Source: Herbidospora mongoliensis (lineage in GTDB: Bacteria; Actinomycetota; Actinomycetes; Streptosporangiales; Streptosporangiaceae). From it: 64,000 nucleotides of DNA. Below are positions 41,901 to 50,490 of this stretch, piece by piece. Position numbers and translations under genes: made by a program. The notes beneath the pieces are model-generated. The model saw only the letters and a list, made by a program, of their open reading frames with translations. It searched no databases and was not told where the DNA came from. Location: contig NZ_BBXD01000010.1 in NCBI RefSeq assembly GCF_001570545.1, positions 124,001 through 188,000 of the forward strand, written 5' to 3'. Each line of letters begins with the position of its first letter. Positions within the stretch are counted from its first letter, which is position 1.

Positions 41901-44555
41901 GTGAACGGCACGCGTGACCCCAGGGTCTCGCTCATCGCCGCTGCCGGGCTCGGCGCGGTGATCATCGCCGCTGCCCTGATCGCGGGGGGATCGGCTTCCG
42001 CGGTGACGGCGGTGGCGGGCCTGGTGACGGGCCTGCTCGCAGCGGTCTCCCTGGTCGTGGCCTCGGGCCGGATCATCACGGGCGACCGTTCTACGAGTGA
42101 CCGCAGAGAGGCCGTGGGCTGGCGGTGGCTGGCGGGTGGCGCGCTCACCTGGCTGGCCGGCATCGGCGTGCGCCCGGTCGCCGAGGGCACCGCCTTCGTC
42201 CTCACCTTCGCCGACCTGATGCTCCTGGTCGGGGCCCTGCTGATGATGATCGGCTGCTGGCTGACCTCGCTGCCGCCGCCGCAGAGCCGGGGGCTGTTCC
42301 GGCAGATCAGCGACGGCTACCTGTCGGCCGCCTCCCTGTTCGCGATCACCTGGGCGCTGCTGCTCGCGCCGATGTTCGCCAAGGCCGAGGAGCCGGGCGC
42401 CTTCTACACCACGCTCGCGCTGCCGGTGCTGTGCCTGCTGGCTACCTGCGCCGCGGCTCCGTTCGTGGCGATCTCCCGGGCGGCCAACCGCGCGGTCGGG
42501 CTGGCCGGGCTCTCGGTGCTGTTCGCGGTCACGGTGGCCGAGCTGGCCACGGCCGTGGCCCGCCTCAACGGCGTCGACCCGGTGGTCCCGGCCGGGCTGG
42601 TCGCGCCGCTCGGCTTCGTCGCTCTGGCCGTGGCGCCGTGGATCGAGGAGACCGGACGCCGCCGGGTGCCCTCCGACCAGCGCAACGCCGCGACCCCGCC
42701 CGTGGTGATCACCGCCGTCCCCTACGCCCTCGTGCTCGCGGCCGTGACCGTGGTGGCCGTGAAGGCCGCCGCCGCGACCGGTGACGTGCTGCTGCCGATC
42801 GTCTCGGTGTCGGCCGTCGCCGTGCTGCTGGCCCGGCTGCTCGTGGTCATGCTGTCCGCCGACGGGATGAAGCGGCAGATGATCGTGACCGAGCGGCAGC
42901 TGCGGCAGCTCGCCGAGAACACCGGTGACGTCGTGCTGATGGTCGACCTCGAGGGGGTCGTACAGGAGATCAGCGACGGCGTCGAGACCACCTACGGCTA
43001 CGCGCCCGGCGACCTGCTCGGCAAGCCGATCGTCGACTACGTCCATCCCGAAGACGTGCCGGGCATCCAGGCGCTGCTGCGCAACGTCGCCGAAGACGAG
43101 GGCACCGAGCGCTACGGCACCTGCCGGCTGGCCTGCCGGGTCCGCGCCGCCGACGGGACCTGGCGGCCCACCGAGTCGGTCGCCTCCCGCGACGTCCGGC
43201 GCGAAGACCTGATCCTGGTGACCACCCGCGACGTCTCCGACCAGGTGGCGCTGCGCAACCAGGTCACCCATCTGACCTTCCACGACGGTGTGACCGGGCT
43301 GCCCAACCGGGCCTATTTCGAGGAGCGCACCCGCGAGGTGCTCGCCCGCTCGGCCGGCACCGCCGTGATCTTCCTCGACCTCGACGGGTTCACCGGGGTC
43401 AACGACTCCGTGGGCCACGCGAGCGGCGACTACCTGCTCGGGCAGGCCGCCCGGCGGCTGCGGCAGGCGCTGCGGGCCGACGACACGCTGGCCCGGTGGG
43501 GCGGCGACGAGTTCGCCGTGCTGCTGGAGGCGGGGGCCGACGCGCAGATGGTCGTCGACCTGGCCGAACGGCTGGTCCGGGCCGTCTCGCAGGAGCCGTT
43601 CCGGGTCGCCGACCGCGACATCGCGCTGACCGCCTCCGTCGGGGTGGCCTTCACCGAGCCCAGCACCTCCGCCGCCGACCTGCTGCGCAATGCCGATGTG
43701 GCGATGGCGCGGGCCAAGGGGCTGGGCGGGCGCCGCGTCGAGGTCTTCGCAGCCCACATGCACGCCGAAGCCGTACGCCGTCTGGAGACCGCCGCCGACC
43801 TGCAGCGGGCGCTGCTCGACCAGCAGTTCGCGATCGAATACCAGCCCGTGGTCGACTTGGCCACCTCGCGCGTCACCGCCGTCGAGGCGCTGGTGCGCTG
43901 GTGCCGGGGCAACGGCGAGTTCACCCCGCCCGAGCAGTTCCTCGGCACCGCCGAGGACACCGGCCTGATCGTGCCGCTGAGCGAGTGGATCCTGCGCGAG
44001 GCCTGCCGCGAGGTGGCCGAATGGCGCGCGGCCAACTGGGACATCGGCCTGTCGGTCAACCTGTCCAAGCGCCAGATCATGGCCGCCGGCTTCGTCGAGA
44101 CCGTCTCGGAGGCCCTGGCCGACAGCGGTCTGCCCCCGAGCGCCCTCACTCTTGAGGTGATCGAGGAGATGCTCGTCGAGGACGCCGAGGACACCATCGG
44201 TAAGCTCTCCGACCTCCGGGCGCTCGGCGTCCGCCTCGCGATCGACGATTTCGGTACGGGTTACGCCTCCCTCGCCCTGCTGCGCCAGCTCCCGGTCGAC
44301 ATCATCAAGATCGACCCCTCCTTCGTCAGCGGCCTCGGCCGCGATGAAACACTCAGCCTTCTCACGCGCACCATTGTTCGTCTTGGGCATGATCTGGGGC
44401 TGATTGTGGTCGCCGAAGGAATCGAACGTCCCGAACAACTCGATCTGCTCCGTGAAATGGGCTGCAGTCGAGGTCAGGGCTATCTCGTAGGCCGCCCGAT
44501 GGCCGCCCAGGGGGTCGATTCGCTCATGCGGACCAGCCTCACCGCGTCCGCATGA
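41901..44555 (+). CDS. Membrane PAS-GGDEF-EAL protein (cyclic di-GMP turnover)
   Basis: This 884-residue protein starts with GTG. About ten hydrophobic helices fill residues 8-320. A PAS domain follows at about 330-450 ('LAENTGDVVLMVDLEGVVQEIS', 'GYAPGDLLGKPIVDYVHPEDV'). The GGDEF domain has an intact GGDEF at residues 534-538. The EAL domain keeps the metal ligands ('VEALVRW', 'VNLSKRQI', 'LEVIEE', 'IDDFGTGYAS', 'IKIDPSFV', 'AEGIERPEQ', 'QGYLVGRP'). Both activities are therefore possible. PAS suggests control by a bound ligand or redox state. It is the second complete c-di-GMP enzyme in the window. Confidence 0.94.
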   Translation: MNGTRDPRVSLIAAAGLGAVIIAAALIAGGSASAVTAVAGLVTGLLAAVSLVVASGRIITGDRSTSDRREAVGWRWLAGGALTWLAGIGVRPVAEGTAFVLTFADLMLLVGALLMMIGCWLTSLPPPQSRGLFRQISDGYLSAASLFAITWALLLAPMFAKAEEPGAFYTTLALPVLCLLATCAAAPFVAISRAANRAVGLAGLSVLFAVTVAELATAVARLNGVDPVVPAGLVAPLGFVALAVAPWIEETGRRRVPSDQRNAATPPVVITAVPYALVLAAVTVVAVKAAAATGDVLLPIVSVSAVAVLLARLLVVMLSADGMKRQMIVTERQLRQLAENTGDVVLMVDLEGVVQEISDGVETTYGYAPGDLLGKPIVDYVHPEDVPGIQALLRNVAEDEGTERYGTCRLACRVRAADGTWRPTESVASRDVRREDLILVTTRDVSDQVALRNQVTHLTFHDGVTGLPNRAYFEERTREVLARSAGTAVIFLDLDGFTGVNDSVGHASGDYLLGQAARRLRQALRADDTLARWGGDEFAVLLEAGADAQMVVDLAERLVRAVSQEPFRVADRDIALTASVGVAFTEPSTSAADLLRNADVAMARAKGLGGRRVEVFAAHMHAEAVRRLETAADLQRALLDQQFAIEYQPVVDLATSRVTAVEALVRWCRGNGEFTPPEQFLGTAEDTGLIVPLSEWILREACREVAEWRAANWDIGLSVNLSKRQIMAAGFVETVSEALADSGLPPSALTLEVIEEMLVEDAEDTIGKLSDLRALGVRLAIDDFGTGYASLALLRQLPVDIIKIDPSFVSGLGRDETLSLLTRTIVRLGHDLGLIVVAEGIERPEQLDLLREMGCSRGQGYLVGRPMAAQGVDSLMRTSLTASA

Positions 44556-44577
44556 TGAGATTCGTGTATCACGGGAT

Positions 44578-44607
44578 TTGACGAGCACCCGTTGCATCGG
44601 ACAAGGT
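44578..44607 (+). promoter_or_regulatory. Candidate ilvBNC promoter
   Basis: TTGACG at 44578-44583 and CAAGGT at 44602-44607 are separated by 18 bases. The predicted start would fall at about 44613-44614, on or next to the ATG of the leader peptide, so the leader RNA would be leaderless. The -10 is a poor match, so this is tentative. Confidence 0.45.
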
Positions 44608-44613
44608 GGGTCC

Positions 44614-44661
44614 ATGCATCGCGGTGGGATCCTTCTTGTAGTACTTCGCAGGCGCGCCTGA
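44614..44661 (+). CDS. ilvB leader peptide (attenuator)
   Basis: A 15-codon open frame encodes [15 protein letters not shown] and stops with TGA. It has six consecutive branched-chain codons: ATC CTT CTT GTA GTA CTT (Ile, Leu, Leu, Val, Val, Leu). It precedes a terminator hairpin and the ilvBNC genes. This is the arrangement known for ribosome-mediated attenuation of ilvBNC in actinobacteria. When charged Ile, Leu or Val tRNA is scarce the ribosome should stall at these codons. CTTCG..CGAAG with CAGGCGCGCCTG inside (44644-44666) forms the first hairpin and overlaps the end of the frame. Confidence 0.88.
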   Translation: MHRGGILLVVLRRRA

Positions 44662-44686
44662 CGAAGTCCAAAGTCCTGCGCGCGCC

Positions 44687-44721
44687 GCCCCAGCTCCGCC
44701 TCTGCGGATGGGGCATTTTTT
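44687..44721 (+). terminator. ilvB attenuator terminator
   Basis: GCCCCA (44687-44692) pairs with TGGGGC (44709-44714), and CCGC (44696-44699) with GCGG (44704-44707), followed by ATTTTTT. A T-run is rare in this genome's intergenic DNA. It lies 26 bases after the leader stop and about 40 bases before ilvB. GGCGCGC in the leader can pair with GCGCGCC just before this stem, giving an alternative structure. Confidence 0.85.
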
Positions 44722-44761
44722 ATGCCGGAACACGCCCAGCTCAGTCACAAGGAACGAGCCG

Positions 44762-46498
44762 ATGACCGAACAGATGACAGGTGCTCAGGCCCTGGTGCGG
44801 GCACTGGAGCAGGTCGGGGTCGACACCGTGTTCGGGATCCCCGGCGGTGCGATCCTCCCCGCTTACGATCCCCTGTACGACTCCAAGAAGGTCCGGCACG
44901 TGCTCGTGCGTCACGAGCAGGGCGCCGGGCACGCCGCGGAGGGCTACGCCCAGGCCACCGGCCGCGTCGGCGTGTGCATGGCCACGAGCGGACCGGGCGC
45001 GACCAACCTGGTCACCCCCATCGCCGACGCCTACATGGACTCGGTGCCGATCGTCGCGATCACCGGGCAGGTCGCCTCTGCCGCCATCGGCACCGACGCC
45101 TTCCAGGAAGCCGACATCTCCGGCATCACCATGCCGATCACCAAGCACAACTTCCTCGTCACCGACCCCGCGGACATCCCCCGCACGATCGTCGAGGCGT
45201 TCCACATCGCGGCGACCGGCCGTCCCGGCCCGGTGCTGGTCGACATCTCCAAGGACGCGCTCCAGGCGACCACCACCTACACCTGGCCGGTCCAGATGCA
45301 GCTCCCGGGCTACCGCCCGGTCACCCGTCCCCACTCCAAGCAGATCAGGGAGGCGGCCCGGCTCATCGCCGAGGCCAAACGCCCGGTTCTGTACGTGGGC
45401 GGCGGCGTCCACAAGGCGACCGCGTCGCCCGAGCTCCTCGAACTGGCCGAGCTGACCGGCATCCCGGTCATCACGACGCTGATGGCCCGGGGCACCTTCC
45501 CCGACAGCCACCGCCAGCACCTCGGCATGCCCGGCATGCACGGCACGGTCGCGGCGGTCGGCGCGCTCCAGCGCAGCGACCTCATGATCGTGCTCGGCGC
45601 CCGCTTCGACGACCGGGTCACCGGCCGGCTCGACACCTTCGCGCCGCACGCCAAGGTCGTCCACGCCGACATCGACCCGGCCGAGATCTCCAAGAACCGC
45701 CACGCCGACGTGCCGATCGTGGGCGACTGCAAAGAGGTCATCTCCGACCTGGTCGCGGCGATCAAGGCCGACGGCAGGAAGGGCGACTACGCCGAGTGGT
45801 GGCGCCACCTCGACGCCTACCGCGAGACCTACGCCCTCGGCTACGAGACCTACGAAGACGGCTCGCTGGCCCCGCAGTACATCATGGAGCGCATCGGCGC
45901 CCTGGTCGGCCCCGACGCCATCTACACCGCGGGCGTCGGCCAGCACCAGATGTGGGCGGCCCAGTTCATCGGCTACGAGAACCCCGGTTCGTTCATCAAC
46001 TCCGGCGGCGCGGGCACGATGGGCTTCGCGGTCCCGGCGGCCATGGGCGCCAAGATGGGCCGTCCCGACAAGGAAGTCTGGGCCATCGACGGCGACGGCT
46101 GCTTCCAGATGACCAACCAGGAGCTCGCGACCTGCGCGCTCGAAGGTGTGCCGATCAAGATCGCCGTCATCAACAACGGCAACCTCGGCATGGTCCGGCA
46201 GTGGCAGACGCTCTTCTACGATCAGCGCTACAGCAACACCGACCTCCAGTCGTCCCGCCGCATCCCCGACTTCGTCAAACTGGCCGAGGCCTACGGCTGC
46301 GTCGGCCTGCGCTGCGAGCGGCCGGAAGACGTCGACGACACCATCCGCAAGGCGATGGAGATCACCGACATGCCGGTCGTGATCGACTTCGTGGTGCACG
46401 CCGACGCCATGGTCTGGCCGATGGTCGCCGCCGGCACCAGCAACGACGACATCAAGTACGCCCGTGACATGGCGCCGAAGTGGGAGCACGAGGACTGA
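44762..46498 (+). CDS. ilvB: Acetolactate synthase large subunit
   Basis: This 578-residue TPP enzyme makes acetolactate or acetohydroxybutyrate, the first common step of Val/Leu/Ile synthesis. The ATG at 44762 gives [20 protein letters not shown]; a longer frame to 44708 overlaps the attenuator. The TPP Glu segment is '[18 protein letters not shown]' (near 59), '[14 protein letters not shown]' is present, and the TPP/Mg motif '[17 protein letters not shown]...[12 protein letters not shown]' is near residue 443. The stop overlaps the ilvN start by one base (TGATG). Confidence 0.96.
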   Translation: MTEQMTGAQALVRALEQVGVDTVFGIPGGAILPAYDPLYDSKKVRHVLVRHEQGAGHAAEGYAQATGRVGVCMATSGPGATNLVTPIADAYMDSVPIVAITGQVASAAIGTDAFQEADISGITMPITKHNFLVTDPADIPRTIVEAFHIAATGRPGPVLVDISKDALQATTTYTWPVQMQLPGYRPVTRPHSKQIREAARLIAEAKRPVLYVGGGVHKATASPELLELAELTGIPVITTLMARGTFPDSHRQHLGMPGMHGTVAAVGALQRSDLMIVLGARFDDRVTGRLDTFAPHAKVVHADIDPAEISKNRHADVPIVGDCKEVISDLVAAIKADGRKGDYAEWWRHLDAYRETYALGYETYEDGSLAPQYIMERIGALVGPDAIYTAGVGQHQMWAAQFIGYENPGSFINSGGAGTMGFAVPAAMGAKMGRPDKEVWAIDGDGCFQMTNQELATCALEGVPIKIAVINNGNLGMVRQWQTLFYDQRYSNTDLQSSRRIPDFVKLAEAYGCVGLRCERPEDVDDTIRKAMEITDMPVVIDFVVHADAMVWPMVAAGTSNDDIKYARDMAPKWEHED

Positions 46499-47025
46499 TG
46501 AGCACCAGGCACACCCTCTCCGTTCTGGTCGAGAACAAGCCCGGCGTGCTCGCGCGGGTCTCGGCCCTGTTCAGCCGCCGCGGGTTCAACATCGACTCGC
46601 TCGCGGTCGGCCCGACGGAACACTCCGACGTCTCGCGGATGACGATCGTGGTCAACGTCGATGAGCTGCCGCTCGAGCAGGTCACCAAGCAGCTCAACAA
46701 GCTGGTCAACGTGCTCAAGATCGTCGAACTGGACATGACCCAGTCGGTGCAGCGCGAACTCATGCTGATCAAGGTGCGGGCCGACGCCGACTCGCGCAGC
46801 CACGTCCTGGAACTGGTCAACCTGTTCCGGGCCCGCTGCGTCGACGTCGCCCCTGACGCGGTCACGATCGAGGTCACCGGTACCGTCGACAAGCTGGAGG
46901 CGTTCGTGCGCGTCCTTGAGCCGTTCGGCATCAAGGAACTCGTGCAGTCGGGCATGGTGGCCATCGGCCGCGGTGCCCGGTCGATCACCGACCGCTCGCT
47001 CCGGGCCCTGGACCGGACCGCCTGA
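46498..47025 (+). CDS. ilvN: Acetolactate synthase small (regulatory) subunit
   Basis: This 175-residue protein starts [20 protein letters not shown] with the ACT-domain signature, then 'RRGFNIDSLAVGPTEH' and the C-terminal domain 'GTVDKLEAFVRVLEPFGIKELVQSG'. It activates IlvB and gives it valine feedback inhibition. The ATG overlaps the ilvB stop by one base, so equal translation of the subunits is likely. Confidence 0.95.
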   Translation: MSTRHTLSVLVENKPGVLARVSALFSRRGFNIDSLAVGPTEHSDVSRMTIVVNVDELPLEQVTKQLNKLVNVLKIVELDMTQSVQRELMLIKVRADADSRSHVLELVNLFRARCVDVAPDAVTIEVTGTVDKLEAFVRVLEPFGIKELVQSGMVAIGRGARSITDRSLRALDRTA

Positions 47026-47051
47026 GATAAGAACCCGAAAGGTTATTTGAA

Positions 47052-48050
47052 GTGACTGAGATCTACTACGACAACGACGCCGATCTGTCGATCATCCAGG
47101 GCCGCCACGTCGCCGTCCTGGGCTACGGCAGCCAGGGCCACGCTCACGCGCTCAGCCTGCGTGACTCCGGCGTCGACGTCCGTGTCGGGCTCCCCGAGGG
47201 CTCCAAGAGCCGGGAGAAGGTCGAAGCTGACGGCCTGCGGGTGCTCAACCCGTCCGAGGCGGTCGAAGAGGCCGACCTGACGATGATCCTGGCGCCCGAC
47301 CACATCCAGCGCCACCTCTACGCCGAGCACGTGGCCCCGAACCTCGTCCAGGGCGACGCCCTGTTCTTCGGCCACGGCCTCAACATCCGCTACGGCCTGA
47401 TCGAGGCCCCCGAGGGCGTCGACGTCGCCATGGTCGCCCCGAAGGGCCCGGGCCACCTGGTCCGCCGCCAGTACGCGGCCGGCCGCGGCGTGCCCTGCCT
47501 CGTGGCCGTCGAGAAGGACGCCACCGGCAACGCCTGGCAGCTCGCGCTGTCGTACGCGAAGGGCATCGGCGGCACCCGCGCCGGCGCGCTCAAGACCACC
47601 TTCACCGAGGAGACCGAGACCGACCTGTTCGGCGAGCAGGCCGTGCTCTGCGGCGGCGTGTCCGAGCTCATCAAGGCCGGTTTCGAGACCCTGATCGAGG
47701 CGGGCTACCAGCCCGAGGTCGCCTACTTCGAGTGCCTCCACGAGATGAAGCTGATCGTCGACCTCATGTACGAGGGCGGCATCCACAAGATGTACTGGTC
47801 GGTTTCCGACACCGCGGAGTACGGCGGCTACAGCCGCGGCCCGCGCCTGATCAACGACGAGACCAAGAAGGAGATGCGCCGCATCCTCGACGAGGTCCAG
47901 TCGGGCGAGTTCGCGCGTGAGCTCGTGGCCGAGTTCGACGGCGGCCAGAAGCGCTTCCAGCAGTACCGCGACGAACTGGCCGAGCACCCCATCGAGAAGA
48001 CCGGCGCCAAGCTGCGTCCGATGATGAGCTGGCTGCAGAACCAGGCCTAA
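47052..48050 (+). CDS. ilvC: Ketol-acid reductoisomerase
   Basis: This 332-residue class I enzyme starts with GTG. NADPH-binding '[23 protein letters not shown]' is at the N-terminus, and '[15 protein letters not shown]' and the metal ligands in '[17 protein letters not shown]' are present, with '[20 protein letters not shown]' in the C-terminal knotted domain. It is the third gene of ilvBNC, 26 bases after ilvN, and is followed by a strong terminator. Confidence 0.97.
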   Translation: MTEIYYDNDADLSIIQGRHVAVLGYGSQGHAHALSLRDSGVDVRVGLPEGSKSREKVEADGLRVLNPSEAVEEADLTMILAPDHIQRHLYAEHVAPNLVQGDALFFGHGLNIRYGLIEAPEGVDVAMVAPKGPGHLVRRQYAAGRGVPCLVAVEKDATGNAWQLALSYAKGIGGTRAGALKTTFTEETETDLFGEQAVLCGGVSELIKAGFETLIEAGYQPEVAYFECLHEMKLIVDLMYEGGIHKMYWSVSDTAEYGGYSRGPRLINDETKKEMRRILDEVQSGEFARELVAEFDGGQKRFQQYRDELAEHPIEKTGAKLRPMMSWLQNQA

Positions 48051-48057
48051 AGCACCG

Positions 48058-48100
48058 AAAAAGGCCCGGCCCCCCGTAAAACGGGGAAGCCGGGCCTTTT
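48058..48100 (+). terminator. ilvBNC terminator
   Basis: AAAAAGGCCCGGC (48058-48070) pairs with GCCGGGCCTTTT (48089-48100), with CCCC/GGGG extending the stem across a GTAAAAC loop. It is a canonical A-flanked, T-tailed hairpin and could also stop transcription from the other strand. Confidence 0.93.
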
Positions 48101-48145
48101 GGCAACCAGGGTGCCTTGAATGTGGCAACTGGGTAGCCTACGCTG

Positions 48146-48376
48146 GTGAAGCGGTATGACCTGCTCAACCGGATGGCCCGCCTGGCCAGGAAGTTCGGCT
48201 ACGAGTTCTCGAAGACACCCGACGTCAATGGCGGGAGCCACGACAAGTGATATGTCGGGGGAGACGCGATCATCGTGCCCCGGCACAATGAGATCAACGA
48301 GTTGACGGCCAAGGGCATCCTCCGCACGTGGGAGGAACTCCTGCGGGAATCGGCCGAGTCGGAGGAGGACCAGTGA
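48146..48376 (+). pseudogene. hicA: HicA-type mRNA interferase toxin gene interrupted by an in-frame TGA
   Basis: From the GTG at 48146 the frame reads VKRYDLLNRMARLARKFGYE, reaches 'GGSHDK', hits TGA at 48248-48250, and continues in the same frame with 'YVGGDAIIVPRHNEINELTAKGILRTWEELL' to a second TGA at 48374. Joined, this is a complete 76-codon HicA: GSH with the catalytic His before the stop, and 'VPRHNE' plus the C-terminal helix after it. Conservation of the downstream half suggests a recent nonsense change (CGA to TGA would suffice). The final GTGA overlaps hicB by four bases, as in intact modules. Confidence 0.82.
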
Positions 48377-48783
48377 GCACCTTCCGGGTGACGGCTCAGA
48401 AGTCTGAAGACTGGTGGGCGCTGAGGGTGGAAGGCCCGGGGTTGTCCCGGCCGGCGCACACTCAGGTCCGTCGTCTCGACAAGGCCGAGGACATGGTCCG
48501 TGACCTGCTGGCCCTTCACTTCGACGGCGACGCGTCGCACATCGGCGACATCGAGATCATCCCCGCCGACGAGCCCCTTGCCGACGAACTGGCCAGCACC
48601 CGCCGGGTCCGGCGCGAGGCGGATCGTCTCCGCGTGGAGGCGACCACACTCACCCGCTCCACGGCGCGGCATCTGAGAGAACGCGGCTACGCCCATCGCG
48701 AGATCGGGGTGTTGCTCGGAGTGAGCCACCAGGCTGTCGGCAAGCTACTAGGGGAAGAGTCCAGGCATCGGGTGGACGTCTAG
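48373..48783 (+). CDS. hicB: HicB-like antitoxin with C-terminal HTH
   Basis: This 136-residue protein starts with GTG at 48373, inside the hicA end. The N-terminal half ('FRVTAQKSEDWWALRVEGPG', 'KAEDMVRDLLALHFD') has the partial RNase H-like HicB fold. The C-terminal half has a helix-turn-helix ('RERGYAHREIGVLLGVSHQAVGKLL') for autorepression. It is intact although its toxin partner is interrupted, so it may now act as an orphan regulator. A terminator follows. Confidence 0.8.
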   Translation: MSTFRVTAQKSEDWWALRVEGPGLSRPAHTQVRRLDKAEDMVRDLLALHFDGDASHIGDIEIIPADEPLADELASTRRVRREADRLRVEATTLTRSTARHLRERGYAHREIGVLLGVSHQAVGKLLGEESRHRVDV

Positions 48784-48795
48784 CCAGGAATACGA

Positions 48796-48831
48796 AAAGC
48801 CCGGCCCCTTGATCGGAGGGGCCGGGCTTTG
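48796..48831. terminator. Bidirectional terminator between hicB and the FHA gene
   Basis: AAAGCCCGGCCCC (48796-48808) pairs perfectly with GGGGCCGGGCTTT (48818-48830), loop of 9 bases. With A-tracts on one side and T-tracts on the other it can serve both converging genes. Confidence 0.92.
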
Positions 48832-48837
48832 TGTTGC

Positions 48838-49374
48838 TCAGAGTGGGACCGACACCAGGAAGGCGCAGTCTCCGAAGCTGATTTCGTCACCGCTGCGGAC
48901 GCGGGCCGGGCCTACCAGGCGCCACCCGTTCAGGCGGGTGCCGTTCAGTGAGCCCAGGTCGACCAGCAGCCAGTGGTCTTCTTCTCGTCGCAGTTCCGCG
49001 TGGATCCGCGACACGGTCAGGTCGGCCAGGACCAGGTCGCAGGCCGATCCTCGCCCCACGACGTACCGGATCCGCGTGTCGGCCGGTAGTGCGAGGCGGG
49101 GTAGTTTCGGGCGGCGCCAGGCCGCCCGCAGGCGCGTGCTGAAGTCGGACATCGAACCCACGATGTGGGTCGCCCGGCGCCGGAACCTGCCCCGCTGGGG
49201 CAGGTCGGCGACGAGTTGTTCTAGCTCTGCGGCACTGCGTGCCCGCAGTGCCTGGTCGACCCTGCCGACGAACGTCTCCATGGAGAGATGGCCTTCAGCC
49301 GCCCGCTCTCTCAGCTCGTTGAGCGCACGCTCGCGATCCTCATCAGAGGCGCGCACGTGAGGCTCGGAGCTCAT
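48838..49374 (-). CDS. DUF1707 and FHA domain protein
   Basis: This 178-residue cytoplasmic protein has an N-terminal DUF1707 (SHOCT-like) segment, 'VRASDEDRERALNELRERAAEGHLSMETF', and a C-terminal forkhead-associated domain from about residue 95. FHA signature residues are present: 'YVVGRGSACDLVLADLTVSRIHAEL' (Gly-Arg, Ser, Arg-His) and 'DLGSLNGTRLNG'. It should bind phosphothreonine peptides, so targets of the Ser/Thr kinases elsewhere in the window are possible partners; that link is inference. No membrane segment is visible. It is convergent with hicB. Confidence 0.88.
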   Translation of the reverse strand: MSSEPHVRASDEDRERALNELRERAAEGHLSMETFVGRVDQALRARSAAELEQLVADLPQRGRFRRRATHIVGSMSDFSTRLRAAWRRPKLPRLALPADTRIRYVVGRGSACDLVLADLTVSRIHAELRREEDHWLLVDLGSLNGTRLNGWRLVGPARVRSGDEISFGDCAFLVSVPL

Positions 49375-49424
49375 GTCTGGAGTATCCGCTTTCGGTCAGG
49401 CCGGTGTCCAGATAGCCCCTGTGA

Positions 49425-50318
49425 TCAGGGCTTAGCGAAGTCTTGAGTCCAGTATGGCCCACCCGCGGCCACGTGACCCACGCCAATGTGCGTATAGGTG
49501 CAATTCATGATGTTGGCCTTGTGTCCGGGGCTGTCCATCCAGCCCTGAACGACCTGGGCGGCCGTCTGGTAGCCCTTGGCGATGTTCTCGCCGGCGGCGC
49601 GGAAGCTGAAGCCGGCCTGACGGATCCGGTCGGAGAACTTGCGGCCGTCAGCCGAGTCGTGGCTGAAGTAGTTCTTCGCCGACATGTCGGCCGAGTGGCC
49701 GAGCGCGGCGGCGCGGAGCTTGGCGTCGTGCGTCAGGGGGCCGCAGCCGCCCTTGGCGCGCTCGGCGTTGGTCAGTCGCACGACCTCGTTCTCGACGGTC
49801 GTTCCGACGGTGGTTCCGCCCGGGGCGGGGGACGCCGTCGGAGTGGCGCTCGGCGAGGCGGAGGGCGTCGCCGAAGGCGAGGGCGACGGAGAGGGCGACG
49901 GCGCGGGAGCCGGCGTGCACGAGGTGATGTTCACCCTGCGCGAGTTGACGACCTGGCCGAAGCGGCCGGTCACCTGGGTGTAGTAGACGCCGGGGGCGCA
50001 CGCCGCGCGGACGCGCAGTTTCGCCGTGCGGACCACCTTGGAGCCGCTCTTGAGCGTGGTGTCCGGGCCGGCGACGGCCTGCTTGATCCGCACGCGGACC
50101 CTGGTCTTGCCGAAGCAGCGGCCGGTACGGGAGCCGACGGCGGAGAGCTGGCCGAGCTGGTTCACGGCCGGTTTCGAAGCGGCGATGCGGCAGCGGGCGG
50201 CCTGTGCCTGCGCCGCCGACGCCGAGGCGGAGGTGGAGGCGGACGCAGAACTGGTCGCCGGGAGAGTGGCGACCAGCAGCACACCGGCGCAGAAGAGCGC
50301 GCGGAGTGAAGTCTTCAT
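49425..50318 (-). CDS. Secreted CAP/SCP (PR-1 like) domain protein
   Basis: This 297-residue secreted protein starts at ATG 50318, preceded by GGAAGGAAG; a longer frame to 50387 is less likely. The signal peptide is MKTSLRALFCAGVLLVATLP to about residue 26. A beta-rich region with paired cysteines ('ARCRIA', 'GRCFGK', 'RAACAPGVYY', 'NITSCTP') follows, then a Ser/Pro/Ala linker. The C-terminal CAP domain has 'VVRLTNAERAKGGCGPLTHDAKLRAAALGHSADM', 'NYFSHDS', 'GENIAKG' and 'GWMDSPGHKANIMN'. Function of bacterial CAP proteins is not settled. A TGTGA-N6-TCACA site lies 157 bases upstream. Confidence 0.88.
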   Translation of the reverse strand: MKTSLRALFCAGVLLVATLPATSSASASTSASASAAQAQAARCRIAASKPAVNQLGQLSAVGSRTGRCFGKTRVRVRIKQAVAGPDTTLKSGSKVVRTAKLRVRAACAPGVYYTQVTGRFGQVVNSRRVNITSCTPAPAPSPSPSPSPSATPSASPSATPTASPAPGGTTVGTTVENEVVRLTNAERAKGGCGPLTHDAKLRAAALGHSADMSAKNYFSHDSADGRKFSDRIRQAGFSFRAAGENIAKGYQTAAQVVQGWMDSPGHKANIMNCTYTHIGVGHVAAGGPYWTQDFAKP

Positions 50319-50474
50319 GAACTTCCTTCCAGGGGTGGGGTTCCGAAGCTCTGGAATGGAACCGAAGTATGGCCTGGTCGGAAGCATCGTGGGAGGAAAA
50401 CCGTCATATTCGGTGACCTGGCCGAGATCTTCCCGTTACGGAATCCCTGATGGCCACGTTCCAAGCGAGGTTCA

Positions 50475-50490
50475 TGTGATTTACGTCACA
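50475..50490. promoter_or_regulatory. Crp-like palindrome TGTGA-N6-TCACA
   Basis: TGTGATTTACGTCACA at 50475-50490 matches the consensus half-sites of cAMP receptor protein exactly. It spans the stop codon of the GPH transporter gene and stands 157 bases before the start of the CAP-domain gene, which is transcribed away from it. No other copy was noticed in the window. It could control the CAP-domain gene; the position is somewhat distant. Confidence 0.5.

Noticed and set aside
41901-44555. Degenerate EAL domain in the second c-di-GMP protein
   Set aside because: Although LEVIEE departs from the usual LExTE wording, all metal-binding positions (E, N, E, D, K, E, Q) are present, so it should not be called inactive.
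44556-44761. T-box riboswitch upstream of ilvB
   Set aside because: There is no T-box core sequence or specifier loop. The leader peptide with its codon run explains the region better.
48248-48250. Selenocysteine decoding of the TGA in hicA
   Set aside because: HicA has no known selenocysteine forms, the position follows the GSH segment where polar or aromatic residues are usual, and I saw no SECIS-like hairpin adjacent. A nonsense change is simpler.
50428-50445. Fourth copy of the CCGTTACGG repeat (AGATCTTCCCGTTACGG)
   Set aside because: Only about 15 bases resemble the start of the repeat, and the rest of the 100-bp profile is absent.
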